9,195 nucleotides of DNA from assembly GCA_023434205.1 (NCBI GenBank), contig JAEYTB010000093.1, positions 1 through 9,195 on the forward strand, read 5' to 3'. The position numbers and the translations under genes were made by a program. The notes under the pieces are model-generated. The model had not been told where the DNA came from, searched no databases, and saw only the letters and a program-made list of their open reading frames with translations. Shown piece after piece: positions 1-6,515 of the stretch. The DNA comes from Planctomycetota bacterium (GTDB lineage Bacteria > Planctomycetota > Phycisphaerae > Phycisphaerales > UBA1924). The stretch's first letter is position 1, and each line of letters starts with the position of its first letter.

Positions 1-959
1 CGGGAACGGAACTGGATGCCCGAGTTGAGCTCGATGTCCTGGGTGGTCTCGAGGACCAGCTCGAAGTCGGCGTACGTTGCTTTGGTTACCAGGAACGTAT
101 TCGGAGTGTCGGGCGCGGTGGTCCCGACGATGGCGCCGTCTTCGACGCGGTATGTGGCCTTGCCGCCATGGATTGACCAGCCGTCAAGCGTGCTGCCGTC
201 AAAGAGCGTCTGCCACTCGCCGGGGGTGTACGACACGGGTTCGAGCGGGGAGATCCACACGTTGCGGTACCGCACCGGCCCTTCCGCCGCGGTTTCATGG
301 TCCTGGAGCCGCAGAGGGCCCGCCTGGATGTCGGACCCGGGCGCGGGCCGCTCGCCGCGAGAGATCGCGCCGCCGCCGGTTGGCCGCGGCACCTCGACAT
401 TGTCGTGGACGAGCGTGCCATTCCAATAGACCGTCATCCGGGCCGACTGGACCTTCTTCCCGTCCATGAAACGCGGCGCACGGAAGAGAATGTCGTAGGC
501 CTGCCACGTGCCCGGGCCGGTGGAGGCGTTCACGCTCGCGGCCCGGACGTTGTAGATCGCGCCGGCCTCGTTGGCCTTGGGCGGGGCGTCGCCGGGCATG
601 GTCCCCAGCACCTGCACCTCGTAGAGGTCCTGGAGGTACACACCGCTGTTGCCCGCGAGCTGCCCCTCGCCGCCCGGGGGGCAGTACCACTCCACGTGGA
701 CGCGGCAATCGGCGTGCCCGGCGCGGGTAATCAGGTCGCCGCCTTTGACCTCGACATACCCGGGAAGCTCATCAAGCTGCTGGGCCGTGAGGGCGCCCTC
801 CGGGGAGTTGAAGGCGTTCTTCGCCGCCGGGCCGATCAGGACCGCCGCGTTGTCGGGCGGGGGCAGCCCGACACCCACGGCGACAGGAGGTGCCGCGGGC
901 TGCTGGGCGAAGAGCGTGGGGGCGGCGCACAGCGTCACAATCAGCGGGAGGCATCGCAT
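1..959 (-). CDS. Secreted two-domain DUF1080 (3-keto-disaccharide hydrolase family) protein, 3' end outside window
   Basis: Read from ATG at 959 towards base 1, the frame stays open for 319 codons and leaves the window before any stop. Residues 1-18 look like a signal peptide (hydrophobic LPLIVTLCAAPTLFA, then QQ), so export is likely. Residues 68-240 form one DUF1080 beta-sandwich domain, with GNSGVYLQDLYEVQVLG at 103-119, YWNG at 178-181, VHDNVEVPRPTGG at 184-196, GPLRLQDH at 214-221 and YRNVWISPL at 231-239. A second domain opens at about 249 with WQTLFDGSTLDGW and continues through VEDGAIVGTT and LNSGIQFRS, where the window ends. The family includes glycoside-active proteins that hydrolyse 3-keto sugars, and it is greatly expanded in Planctomycetes. 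A carbohydrate-degrading role is inferred from the family. An in-frame GTG at 974 is an alternative start, but the ATG gives the better signal peptide and sits 6 bases after a TANNNT box. Confidence 0.9.
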   Translation of the reverse strand, partial: MRCLPLIVTLCAAPTLFAQQPAAPPVAVGVGLPPPDNAAVLIGPAAKNAFNSPEGALTAQQLDELPGYVEVKGGDLITRAGHADCRVHVEWYCPPGGEGQLAGNSGVYLQDLYEVQVLGTMPGDAPPKANEAGAIYNVRAASVNASTGPGTWQAYDILFRAPRFMDGKKVQSARMTVYWNGTLVHDNVEVPRPTGGGAISRGERPAPGSDIQAGPLRLQDHETAAEGPVRYRNVWISPLEPVSYTPGEWQTLFDGSTLDGWSIHGGKATYRVEDGAIVGTTAPDTPNTFLVTKATYADFELVLETTQDIELNSGIQFRS

Positions 960-965
960 GATCCA

Positions 966-971
966 AGGGTA
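966..971 (-). promoter_or_regulatory. TANNNT -10-like box for the DUF1080 gene (leaderless start)
   Basis: On the minus strand TACCCT is followed by TGGATC and then the ATG at 959. The 6-base spacer would put the transcript start at or next to the start codon. No Shine-Dalgarno sequence and no convincing -35 are visible. The box touches an 8-bp palindrome, ACACGTGT (971-978). Confidence 0.5.
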
Positions 972-1008
972 CACGTGTCCCGGACGGGCGGGCGCGACGA
1001 GTCCGCGG

Positions 1009-1014
1009 TACGCT
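1009..1014 (+). promoter_or_regulatory. TANNNT -10-like box for the small membrane protein gene (leaderless start)
   Basis: TACGCT is followed by GGCCTG and then ATG at 1021, the same 6-base spacing as the divergent gene's box. No Shine-Dalgarno sequence precedes the start. The divergent gap is only 61 bp, so both promoters must lie within it. Confidence 0.5.
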
Positions 1015-1020
1015 GGCCTG

Positions 1021-1500
1021 ATGGACACGCGCAACCAGATGCCCTCGGGAACACTCGGGACCGGTCGGGTGATCGTCAGCGCACTGATCCTGGGCCTGGT
1101 TGCTGCCACGGGCGCTATGTACGTGCTGGTCGCGAGCGGGCACGCCCCACCAAGCTCTTCGGCGGACGTGCTTCTCATGGCCCTCGGCGTGATCTGGCCG
1201 ACCACGCTCGCAGCCAGCCTCGTGATGGGGCGCGCATGGGTGCGGCAGGCGCGGGCGGAGTGGCAGCAGTCCGGGGGCGACCAGGATTCACTCATGCCCC
1301 GATTCCTGATGCTGACGATCTTGCGCAGCGCCCTGCTGGAGGGTTCAGGGCTCTTTGGCGCCGTGGTCTACATGATGACCGGGCAGGGGGCGGCGCTCCT
1401 GGCGCCCGTGCTCAGCGCCGGGCTGATGCTGACGATGGTCTTCCCGACGCGAGAGCGGTTCGAAGGCTTCGTGCGCGACGTGACGGCGGCCGGCGTTTAG
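1021..1500 (+). CDS. Small four-helix membrane protein of unknown function
   Basis: This is a 159-residue protein that I cannot assign to a named family. Four hydrophobic segments are visible, at about 16-38, 49-70, 98-120 and 122-142. They form two hairpins joined by a charged loop (RAWVRQARAEWQQSGGDQDS, about 71-90). The third helix carries LRSALLEGSGLFGAVVYMMTG (101-121), with a Glu and small residues inside the membrane segment; that pattern recalls small helical-hairpin membrane proteins, but not closely enough for a call. The C-terminus is short and charged (PTRERFEGFVRD). The frame is open further upstream, but ATG 1021 is preferred: it follows a TANNNT box by 6 bases and leaves room for the divergent DUF1080 gene. 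The TAG stop overlaps the stop of the convergent dehydrogenase gene. No function is proposed. Confidence 0.75.
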   Translation: MDTRNQMPSGTLGTGRVIVSALILGLVAATGAMYVLVASGHAPPSSSADVLLMALGVIWPTTLAASLVMGRAWVRQARAEWQQSGGDQDSLMPRFLMLTILRSALLEGSGLFGAVVYMMTGQGAALLAPVLSAGLMLTMVFPTRERFEGFVRDVTAAGV

Positions 1501-2543
1501 CTGTTCCAACTCAGCACGATCTTGCCGAACTGCTCGCCGGCCTCCAGGCGGGCATAGGCCTCGCTCGCCTGCTCGGCCCTGAAGACCCGGTCGATGGCGG
1601 GCTTGAGGCGGCCTGCGCGGAAGAGTGAAGTGACCTCCTGGAACTCCGCGTTGCTCCCCATGGTGGAACCCAGGATTCGGAGCTGATTCCAGAACACGCG
1701 GGTGAGGTCTGTGACAGCATCGCCGCCGGTGGTCGCCCCGGGCGTGACGTAGGTCCCGCCGCGGGCGAGGGACTTGATGCAGGTGAGGTGCGTGGCCTTT
1801 CCGATTGAGTCCACGGCCATGTCCACGCCGCGCTTGCGAGTCCAGGCGCGGAGTTCCTTGGACCAGTCCTGCCCGTGGTCCAGGATGGTGAAGTCGGCCC
1901 CGAGTTCCCTGGCGCGGTCGAGCTTCCACTGGTGCCGGCTGGTCACGGCGACCTGGCAGTTGAAGTGCTTGGCGATGGCGAGGGCAGAGGTCGCGACGCC
2001 GCCGCCGATGCCTGTCACCAGCACCGATTGGCCGGCGCGGAGCTGGCCCTTGGTGACGATCATCGAGTAGGCGGTCAGGGCGCACAGCCCGAACGCCGCG
2101 GCTTCGGCGGGGTCGGCGTCTCCCACGTCGGCGAGGTTCGCGGCGGGGGCGTTGAACCGCTCCATGAACATCCCGTTGGTGTGCTCCCCGATCAGCTCGT
2201 ATGCGGGGGCGAGCGTGGAGGCCGGTGGGTCGTCGGGGTGAACCCGCCCGGGCACTTCCGTCGCTGCGTTGACGATGACGCGGCGGCCGGACCACGCGGG
2301 GTCCACGCCCTGCCCGACCGCTTCGACCACGCCGCAGGCATCGCAACCGCTGACACGGGGGTAGGTGAGGGTCAGCCCGCCGATCCCGCGGCCGACCCAT
2401 AGGTCCATCTGGTTGAACGCGCTCGCGAGCGTGCGGATGCTGACCCAGCCCGGCGGCGGGGGCGTGGGCTCGGGCCAGTCGCTCTGGAACCGGACATTGG
2501 GCGTGACCGGGCTGCCCTGACGCTGGAGGACGACGGCTCGCAT
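1497..2543 (-). CDS. Zinc-type medium-chain dehydrogenase/reductase (alcohol dehydrogenase / quinone oxidoreductase-like)
   Basis: A 348-residue protein of full family length. The N-terminal GroES-like domain (about 1-150) includes NQMDLWVGRG (44-53) and GCDACGVVEAVG (66-77). The Rossmann domain has the dinucleotide signature VLVTGIGGGVATSA (175-188), followed by SRHQWKLDRARELGAD (202-217). The C-terminal NQLRILGSTMG and LEAGEQFGKIVLSW are typical of this subgroup, which reduces or oxidises carbonyl or alcohol substrates with NAD(P)H; the substrate cannot be read from sequence. Residues 92-118, where relatives carry the Cys-rich structural-zinc lobe, contain no cysteine. It is the last gene of a three-gene minus-strand cluster, 23 bp after yjbQ. 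ATG 2543 follows a TANNNT box by 6 bases, so it may also be transcribed separately. The frame is open to 2786, but that extension runs through yjbQ and is rejected. Confidence 0.92.
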   Translation of the reverse strand: MRAVVLQRQGSPVTPNVRFQSDWPEPTPPPPGWVSIRTLASAFNQMDLWVGRGIGGLTLTYPRVSGCDACGVVEAVGQGVDPAWSGRRVIVNAATEVPGRVHPDDPPASTLAPAYELIGEHTNGMFMERFNAPAANLADVGDADPAEAAAFGLCALTAYSMIVTKGQLRAGQSVLVTGIGGGVATSALAIAKHFNCQVAVTSRHQWKLDRARELGADFTILDHGQDWSKELRAWTRKRGVDMAVDSIGKATHLTCIKSLARGGTYVTPGATTGGDAVTDLTRVFWNQLRILGSTMGSNAEFQEVTSLFRAGRLKPAIDRVFRAEQASEAYARLEAGEQFGKIVLSWNS

Positions 2544-2549
2544 GGCGGG

Positions 2550-2580
2550 AGCATAGTCCGCAAGGGTCAGGCGATGTGAA
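2550..2580 (-). promoter_or_regulatory. Possible internal promoter for the dehydrogenase gene
   Basis: On the minus strand TTCACA (2580-2575, five of six matches to TTGACA) is followed 19 bases later by TATGCT (2555-2550), then CCCGCC and ATG at 2543. The -10-like box is 6 bases from the start codon, so the mRNA would be leaderless. The -35-like hexamer lies in the last codons of the yjbQ gene. The 19-bp spacing is slightly long. Confidence 0.45.
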
Positions 2581-2983
2581 CAACGACCGAGCGCTCGTGC
2601 CGCGTGCTGCGGTGCTCCCACAGGTAAATGCCCTGCCACCGCCCCAGCGCGAGCCGGCCGTTGATGATGGGGACCGAGAGCGAAACCGGCGTCACCGCCG
2701 CCCTGAGGTGCGCGGGCATGTCGTCGGGCCCCTCGGCGGTGTGGGTGTAGTGCGGGTCGTTCTCGGGGATCAGACGCTTGACCCACGCTTCAAGGTCGCG
2801 CTTCGCCGAGGGGTCCGCGTTCTCCTGGATCAGCAGGCTGGCAGAGGTGTGCCGGACGAACAGCGTACACAGCCCCTCGTGCGACGTCGTCTGCGCGTGC
2901 CACCGGGCCACCGCGCCACGCACCTTGTCCGTGAAGTCGTACAGCCCCTGCCCCCCGGTCGTGATGGTGAGTTCGGTGATCAT
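2567..2983 (-). CDS. yjbQ: YjbQ/UPF0047 family protein (secondary thiamine-phosphate synthase-like)
   Basis: A 138-residue protein, the normal length for this single-domain family. The family signatures are visible: RHTSASLLIQENADP (44-58), YTHTAEGPDDMPAH (79-92) and RWQGIYLWEHR (115-125). The conserved His and acidic residues in these blocks (H45, H81, H92, H124) are thought to bind metal. Some members show weak thiamine-phosphate synthase activity, but the physiological role is unsettled, so the symbol denotes the family only. ATG 2983 overlaps the stop of the AhpD-like gene in an ATGA arrangement, which indicates translational coupling and fixes the start. No TANNNT box or Shine-Dalgarno sequence precedes it, consistent with an internal operon gene. 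A longer reading to 3058 lies inside the neighbour's coding sequence. Confidence 0.92.
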   Translation of the reverse strand: MITELTITTGGQGLYDFTDKVRGAVARWHAQTTSHEGLCTLFVRHTSASLLIQENADPSAKRDLEAWVKRLIPENDPHYTHTAEGPDDMPAHLRAAVTPVSLSVPIINGRLALGRWQGIYLWEHRSTRHERSVVVHIA

Positions 2984-3429
2984 GCGGTCGCCGTCCGTGG
3001 CACGGCGCGGAACGTGATCGCCATGCGGTTCCAGGTATTGATCGCCGCGATGGCCCACGCGAGCGTGACCAGCTCGCTGTCCGGGAAGTGGGGGCGGGCC
3101 TGGTTGAAGACCTCATCGGGGACGTGCCCGTCGGCGACCAGGGTCATCGCCTCGCAGAGTGCGAGGGCCGCCTGCTCGCGGGCGCTGTAGAACGGGGTCT
3201 CCCGCCATGCGTCAAGGCTGTACAGCCGCTGATCAGAGATTCCCTGGGCCTTGGCCGCTTTCCAGTGCGCATCCAGGCAGTAGGCGCACCCGTTGATCTG
3301 CGAGGCGCGCATGCGGACCAACTCAAGGATGACGGGGTCAAAGCCGGTTGACCGCACCTGGTCTTCGAGGTTTGACATCGCCTGGAAGAGGGCCGGCGCG
3401 ACCTTGGGGTACTTCAGGCGTGGTTCCAT
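2980..3429 (-). CDS. AhpD-like carboxymuconolactone decarboxylase family protein with CxxC motif
   Basis: A 149-residue all-helical protein of the AhpD/CMD superfamily. RASQINGCAYCLDAHWKAAK (41-60) holds the redox CxxC (C48, C51) and the downstream His (H55) of the CxxCxxxH active site of alkylhydroperoxidase-type members. LYSLDAWRETPFYSARE (69-85), HVPDEVF and AINTWNRMAITFRAVP (129-144) complete the usual family pattern. A role in peroxide or thiol redox chemistry is plausible from the motif; the substrate is unknown. It heads the minus-strand cluster and shares an ATGA overlap with yjbQ. The start at ATG 3429 matches where family homology begins (MEPRLKY) and lies 5 bases after a TANNNT box. 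The frame is open to 3480, but that extension would run into the divergent antiporter gene. Confidence 0.9.
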   Translation of the reverse strand: MEPRLKYPKVAPALFQAMSNLEDQVRSTGFDPVILELVRMRASQINGCAYCLDAHWKAAKAQGISDQRLYSLDAWRETPFYSAREQAALALCEAMTLVADGHVPDEVFNQARPHFPDSELVTLAWAIAAINTWNRMAITFRAVPRTATA

Positions 3430-3434
3430 GGGAG

Positions 3435-3440
3435 AGTTTA
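3435..3440 (-). promoter_or_regulatory. TANNNT -10-like box for the AhpD-like operon (leaderless start)
   Basis: Minus-strand TAAACT is followed by CTCCC and then ATG at 3429, a 5-base spacer. No Shine-Dalgarno sequence is present. Any -35 would lie inside the start of the divergent antiporter gene; no good match is visible. Confidence 0.5.
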
Positions 3441-3442
3441 GG

Positions 3443-3448
3443 TATGTT
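3443..3448 (+). promoter_or_regulatory. TANNNT -10-like box for the antiporter operon (near-leaderless start)
   Basis: TATGTT is followed by nine bases and then ATG at 3458. It is separated by only 2 bp from the opposite-strand TAAACT box, so polymerase could not occupy both at once. No Shine-Dalgarno sequence is present. Confidence 0.45.
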
Positions 3449-3457
3449 GTGCGCGCG

Positions 3458-4786
3458 ATGACCCCGTTCGAAGTGTCCATGCGCCTGTTCCTGGCGATCG
3501 CGGTGATCCTGGCGGCCTGCAGCGCGGTGGGCTGGCTCGCGCGCTTTGCCGGGCAGCCTCAGGTCGTGGCGGAGATGGTCGCAGGGCTGCTGCTGGGGCC
3601 GTCGCTGCTGGGGCTGGTGTGGCCGGCGGGGCAGGCGTGGCTCTTCCCCGACGACCTCAGGCCGGTCATCGTGTCGCTTTCCCAGGTGGGGGTGGCGCTG
3701 TACATGTTCATGGTCGGGCTGGAGTTCAGGTCGGACCTGTTCCGGGAGCGACTGGGCTCCGCGGCAGCAATTTCCGTGTCGGGCTGCGTGGTCCCGTTCG
3801 CGCTGGGCGGTCTGCTGGCGTGGGCTCTCGCGGAGGACACAACCTACTTCGGCGGGGGCGTAACGACTCTCCAGGCGTGCCTGTTCATGGGCGCGGCCAT
3901 GGCGATCACGGCGTTCCCCATGCTGGCGAGGATCATCGCCGAAACCGGCATGACAGGTACCCGCCTGGGCACCATCGTGCTGGGCGCGGGCGCCGCCAAC
4001 GACGGCATCGCCTGGGTGGTCATGGCCATCGTGCTCGGCACGTTCTCGTCGGACGCGGGGATGGCCGTGCGGGCGGTGGTGGGCGGCCTGCTGTACGTGG
4101 GGTTTGTACTGGGGGTGCTCAGGCCGATGTTGCGTCGCCTCGCGGCGGACTGCGTGGGCGAAGGGCCGCAGTGGCCCATCGGGCCGGCACGGTTCTCGGT
4201 TGTCCTGATCCTGCTCGCCCTGGGAGCGTGGTTTACGGACACCATCGGAATGCACGCGGTGTTCGGGGCGTTCTTCCTGGGCGTGGCGATGCCGCGCGGG
4301 CCCTTCGCCCAGCACCTCCAGCGGATGATCGGGCCGATCACCACGGGGCTCCTGGTGCCGCTGTTCTTCGTGTACTCCGGGCTCAACACGGCGGTGGGGG
4401 TGCTGAACACGTGGGCTTTGTGGGGGATGGCGCTCGTGGTGCTGGCCGCCGCGTGCGTCGGGAAGCTCGCGGCCTGCGCCGCGGCAGCAAGGCTGAGCGG
4501 CGAGCCGTGGCGCGCGTCGCTGGCCGTGGGCGCGCTGATGAACGCCCGCGGGCTGATGGAACTCATCATCCTGAACATCGGGCTGGAGAAGGGAATCATC
4601 ACGCCGACCATGTTCACCATCGGCGTGGTCATGGCGATCGCAACGACGCTCATGGCGACGCCGCTGTTTAACCTGATCTATGGGCGGGCTCGCGCGGCAG
4701 CGCAGAGCGGGGGCCGCCTGCACGCCGAGATCGAGCCGAAGGCCGCTGCGTTGGCGCAGGCCGACGTCCCGGTCGAGCGATTGTGA
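3458..4786 (+). CDS. CPA2-type cation/proton antiporter (Na+/H+ exchanger family)
   Basis: A 442-residue polytopic inner-membrane protein with about 12 hydrophobic segments, covering the transport domain only; there is no C-terminal TrkA/RCK regulatory domain. Family blocks: GQPQVVAEMVAGLLLGPSLL (32-51), VALYMFMVGLEF (79-90), AMAITAFPMLARIIAETGM (147-165), GAGAANDGIAWVVMA (176-190), GAFFLGVAMPRG (270-281) and MNARGLMELIILNIGLEKGI (361-380). The ion-site pair reads N181-D182, not the Asp-Asp of electrogenic members. The blocks around 150-190 and 361-400 resemble the CHX-like branch, so K+ or Na+ exchange for H+ is inferred; the ion is undetermined. The start at ATG 3458 follows a TANNNT box; ATG 3479 (MRLFLAIAVI) is an alternative. 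The frame remains open upstream to 3293, through the AhpD-like gene, and this is rejected. The DUF2071 gene follows after 6 bp. Confidence 0.92.
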   Translation: MTPFEVSMRLFLAIAVILAACSAVGWLARFAGQPQVVAEMVAGLLLGPSLLGLVWPAGQAWLFPDDLRPVIVSLSQVGVALYMFMVGLEFRSDLFRERLGSAAAISVSGCVVPFALGGLLAWALAEDTTYFGGGVTTLQACLFMGAAMAITAFPMLARIIAETGMTGTRLGTIVLGAGAANDGIAWVVMAIVLGTFSSDAGMAVRAVVGGLLYVGFVLGVLRPMLRRLAADCVGEGPQWPIGPARFSVVLILLALGAWFTDTIGMHAVFGAFFLGVAMPRGPFAQHLQRMIGPITTGLLVPLFFVYSGLNTAVGVLNTWALWGMALVVLAAACVGKLAACAAAARLSGEPWRASLAVGALMNARGLMELIILNIGLEKGIITPTMFTIGVVMAIATTLMATPLFNLIYGRARAAAQSGGRLHAEIEPKAAALAQADVPVERL

Positions 4787-4792
4787 GGGTGC

Positions 4793-5500
4793 ATGCGCCG
4801 AGCCTTTCTCACCGCCCGCTGGCAGGACCTGGTCATCGTGACCTACGAGGCGCCGCGGGAGGTCCTTCAGGCGCGGGTGCCGGAAGAGCTCGAGCTTGAC
4901 GAGCGCGACGGGCGCGTGTTCGTGAGCCTGGTGGCTTTCGACTTCCGCGAGTGCTGCGTCCGCGGCGTGCGTTGGCCGGGGCTGGTGAACTTCCCGGAGG
5001 TCAACCTGCGGTTCTATGTGCGGGAGAGGGTGAGCGGCCGCCGGGGCGTGATGTTCGTGCGAGAGTTCGTGCCCAGCCGCGTGATCGCGTGGGTGGCACG
5101 GGCCGTTTACAACGAGCCCTACGAGCGGGCGAGCATGAGCAGCCGCGTGCACGACGACGGCACGCGGGTCCGCGTTGAGCACGATCTCGCGATCCGCGGC
5201 TCGCGACTGCGCCTCACGGCGCAAGCCGACAGCCGCTGCGAGACGCCCGGCGAGAGCAGTTGGGAGCACTTCTTCAAGGAGCACAGCTGGGGCTACGGCG
5301 TCGACCGGCGCGGCCGGACGCTGGTGTACGAGGTCCGCCACCCGGTGTGGCAGGCGCGGTGCAACCCCACGGCCCGGGTCGAGGGTGACACGGGCGGTGT
5401 ATACGGCCGGGAGTGGGCTTGGTTAACGAGCGCGGCGCCGGTCAACGTCATGCTCGCCGTGGGCTCGGCTGTCGAGGTGCTGCCCTGCGGGCGGAAGTGA
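4793..5500 (+). CDS. DUF2071 / YqjF-like protein (acetoacetate decarboxylase-like fold)
   Basis: A 235-residue soluble protein of typical length for DUF2071. Family features are a start with FLTARWQDLVIVTYE (5-19), FPEVNLRFYVR (67-77), MFVREFVPSR (87-96), EHFFKEHSWGYG (158-169) and YEVRHPVW (179-186). The family shares a fold with acetoacetate decarboxylase, but no reaction is established for it and none is proposed here. ATG 4793 lies 6 bp after the antiporter stop and is preceded by GAGGG (4785-4789), which overlaps that stop codon. A Shine-Dalgarno site here, against none at the operon head, fits an internal operon gene. The TGA at 5498-5500 directly abuts the stop codon of the convergent MCE gene. 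Confidence 0.88.
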   Translation: MRRAFLTARWQDLVIVTYEAPREVLQARVPEELELDERDGRVFVSLVAFDFRECCVRGVRWPGLVNFPEVNLRFYVRERVSGRRGVMFVREFVPSRVIAWVARAVYNEPYERASMSSRVHDDGTRVRVEHDLAIRGSRLRLTAQADSRCETPGESSWEHFFKEHSWGYGVDRRGRTLVYEVRHPVWQARCNPTARVEGDTGGVYGREWAWLTSAAPVNVMLAVGSAVEVLPCGRK

Positions 5501-6511
5501 TCAGAGCCGCAGCGGGATGCCCTCGGCCTTGTACTTCTCGACCAGGAGCTGGACCTGCACCAGGGCGCGGTCCAGGCGTGCCGCGGCGTCGCGGAGGGAG
5601 TTGTACAGGTCCGGGTTGTTCACGAGCTGCCCCAGCGTGCCCTTGCCCTGGTTCACGGCTTCGAGCGTGACGGCCAGTTCCGCCGCGGCCTTGTCGGTTG
5701 AGCGGAGCGCCGACACGGCCTGCGCGGAGAGGGCGTTGATCTGCGTGTCCACGTTGGTGGCGGTCGCGGACCAGGTGGCCGACAGGGCGGCGATATTGTC
5801 GAGTGTCTTGTTGGCGCGGCTGAGCACGTCCTTGGCCTGCGCGACAAGCTGATCATCGCTGAGGATCGCGCTGGCCTCGGCCAGCGCCTTGTCGGCCCGC
5901 GCGATCGTGCTGCGGATGTTGGGCTCCTTGCCGGCTTCGACCTCGGCGAGCGTGCGGGGCTCGAGGAGCTCGTTGATCCGCTGGCCGACCTGGGTGTAGG
6001 TTTCGGCGAGTGTCTCGATCTTGGTCGCCGTGGTGTCGAACCGCTCCAGCGGCTTCTGGATGGACGCGGCCAGACGCTGGAGGGTGCTCGCGGTCTCGCC
6101 CGCCTCGAACACCGAGTTGGGCTGGATCACGTCGTTGAGCGACGCCGCGGGGGTCTCGGGCAGGATCTGGAACTCCAGGCTCGCCTCGCCCACGAAGCTC
6201 TTGTCGATGGTCACCTGCGAGGCCTTGGGGATTCGCACACCCTCGTAGATCTTCACCTTGATCTCGGCGCCGGTGGCGGGAGGGGGCATCACCGATGTCG
6301 CGGTGACCTGGCCGACCTTGACGCCGTTGAGCGTGACCACCGACGTGTCCGACAGGCCGCCGGCGCTCGTCGCGTGGATCTGGAACTCGTAGAACTTCCG
6401 CCCGGTGTCGGCGAACTCGCCGAACAGGATGAGCACAATGATGGTGCCCACAAGGCCGAACAGGGCGACCACCCCGGTCATGAAGTCACGGATCACAGGC
6501 TGAATCTTCAA
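5501..6511 (-). CDS. mlaD: MlaD/MCE-domain lipid transporter substrate-binding protein
   Basis: A 336-residue protein when read from TTG 6511. Residues 12-31 form one N-terminal membrane anchor (TGVVALFGLVGTIIVLILFG). The MCE domain (about 42-120) has the hallmark SAGGLSDTSVVTLNGVKVGQ (49-68) and FVGEASLEFQIL. A long helical region (about 135-320) ends in the classic GKGTLGQLVNNPDLYNSL pattern. MCE proteins form hexameric rings that pass phospholipids or hydrophobic molecules across the periplasm with an MlaE/MlaF ABC core. The stop of mlaF lies 4 bp upstream. GGAG inside the mlaF 3' end sits 9 bases before TTG 6511, which decides this start; TTG 6526 (overlapping) and ATG 6481 (which would clip the N-terminus) are alternatives. 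mlaD is used in the family sense. The 3' end abuts the convergent DUF2071 gene with no spacer. Confidence 0.9.
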   Translation of the reverse strand: MKIQPVIRDFMTGVVALFGLVGTIIVLILFGEFADTGRKFYEFQIHATSAGGLSDTSVVTLNGVKVGQVTATSVMPPPATGAEIKVKIYEGVRIPKASQVTIDKSFVGEASLEFQILPETPAASLNDVIQPNSVFEAGETASTLQRLAASIQKPLERFDTTATKIETLAETYTQVGQRINELLEPRTLAEVEAGKEPNIRSTIARADKALAEASAILSDDQLVAQAKDVLSRANKTLDNIAALSATWSATATNVDTQINALSAQAVSALRSTDKAAAELAVTLEAVNQGKGTLGQLVNNPDLYNSLRDAAARLDRALVQVQLLVEKYKAEGIPLRL

Positions 6512-6515
6512 GCAG

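Noticed and set aside
297..1628. 443-codon open frame on the plus strand
   Set aside because: It is antisense to the DUF1080 gene, out of frame with the membrane protein and crosses into the dehydrogenase gene. The composition is low-complexity Arg/Gly/Ala with no recognisable domain.
1345..2583. 412-codon minus-strand frame overlapping the dehydrogenase
   Set aside because: It is a frame-shifted shadow of the dehydrogenase on the same strand, rich in Arg/Pro/His, with no domain.
2544..2786. N-terminal extension of the dehydrogenase to 429 residues
   Set aside because: It runs through the yjbQ coding sequence in another frame. Family homology begins at MRAVVLQRQG (ATG 2543).
3338..5341. 667-codon open frame on the minus strand
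   Set aside because: It is antisense to the well-supported antiporter and DUF2071 genes. Its product is a His/Arg/Gln/Pro-rich string with no domain, as expected when a high-GC coding strand lacks stops in a shadow frame.
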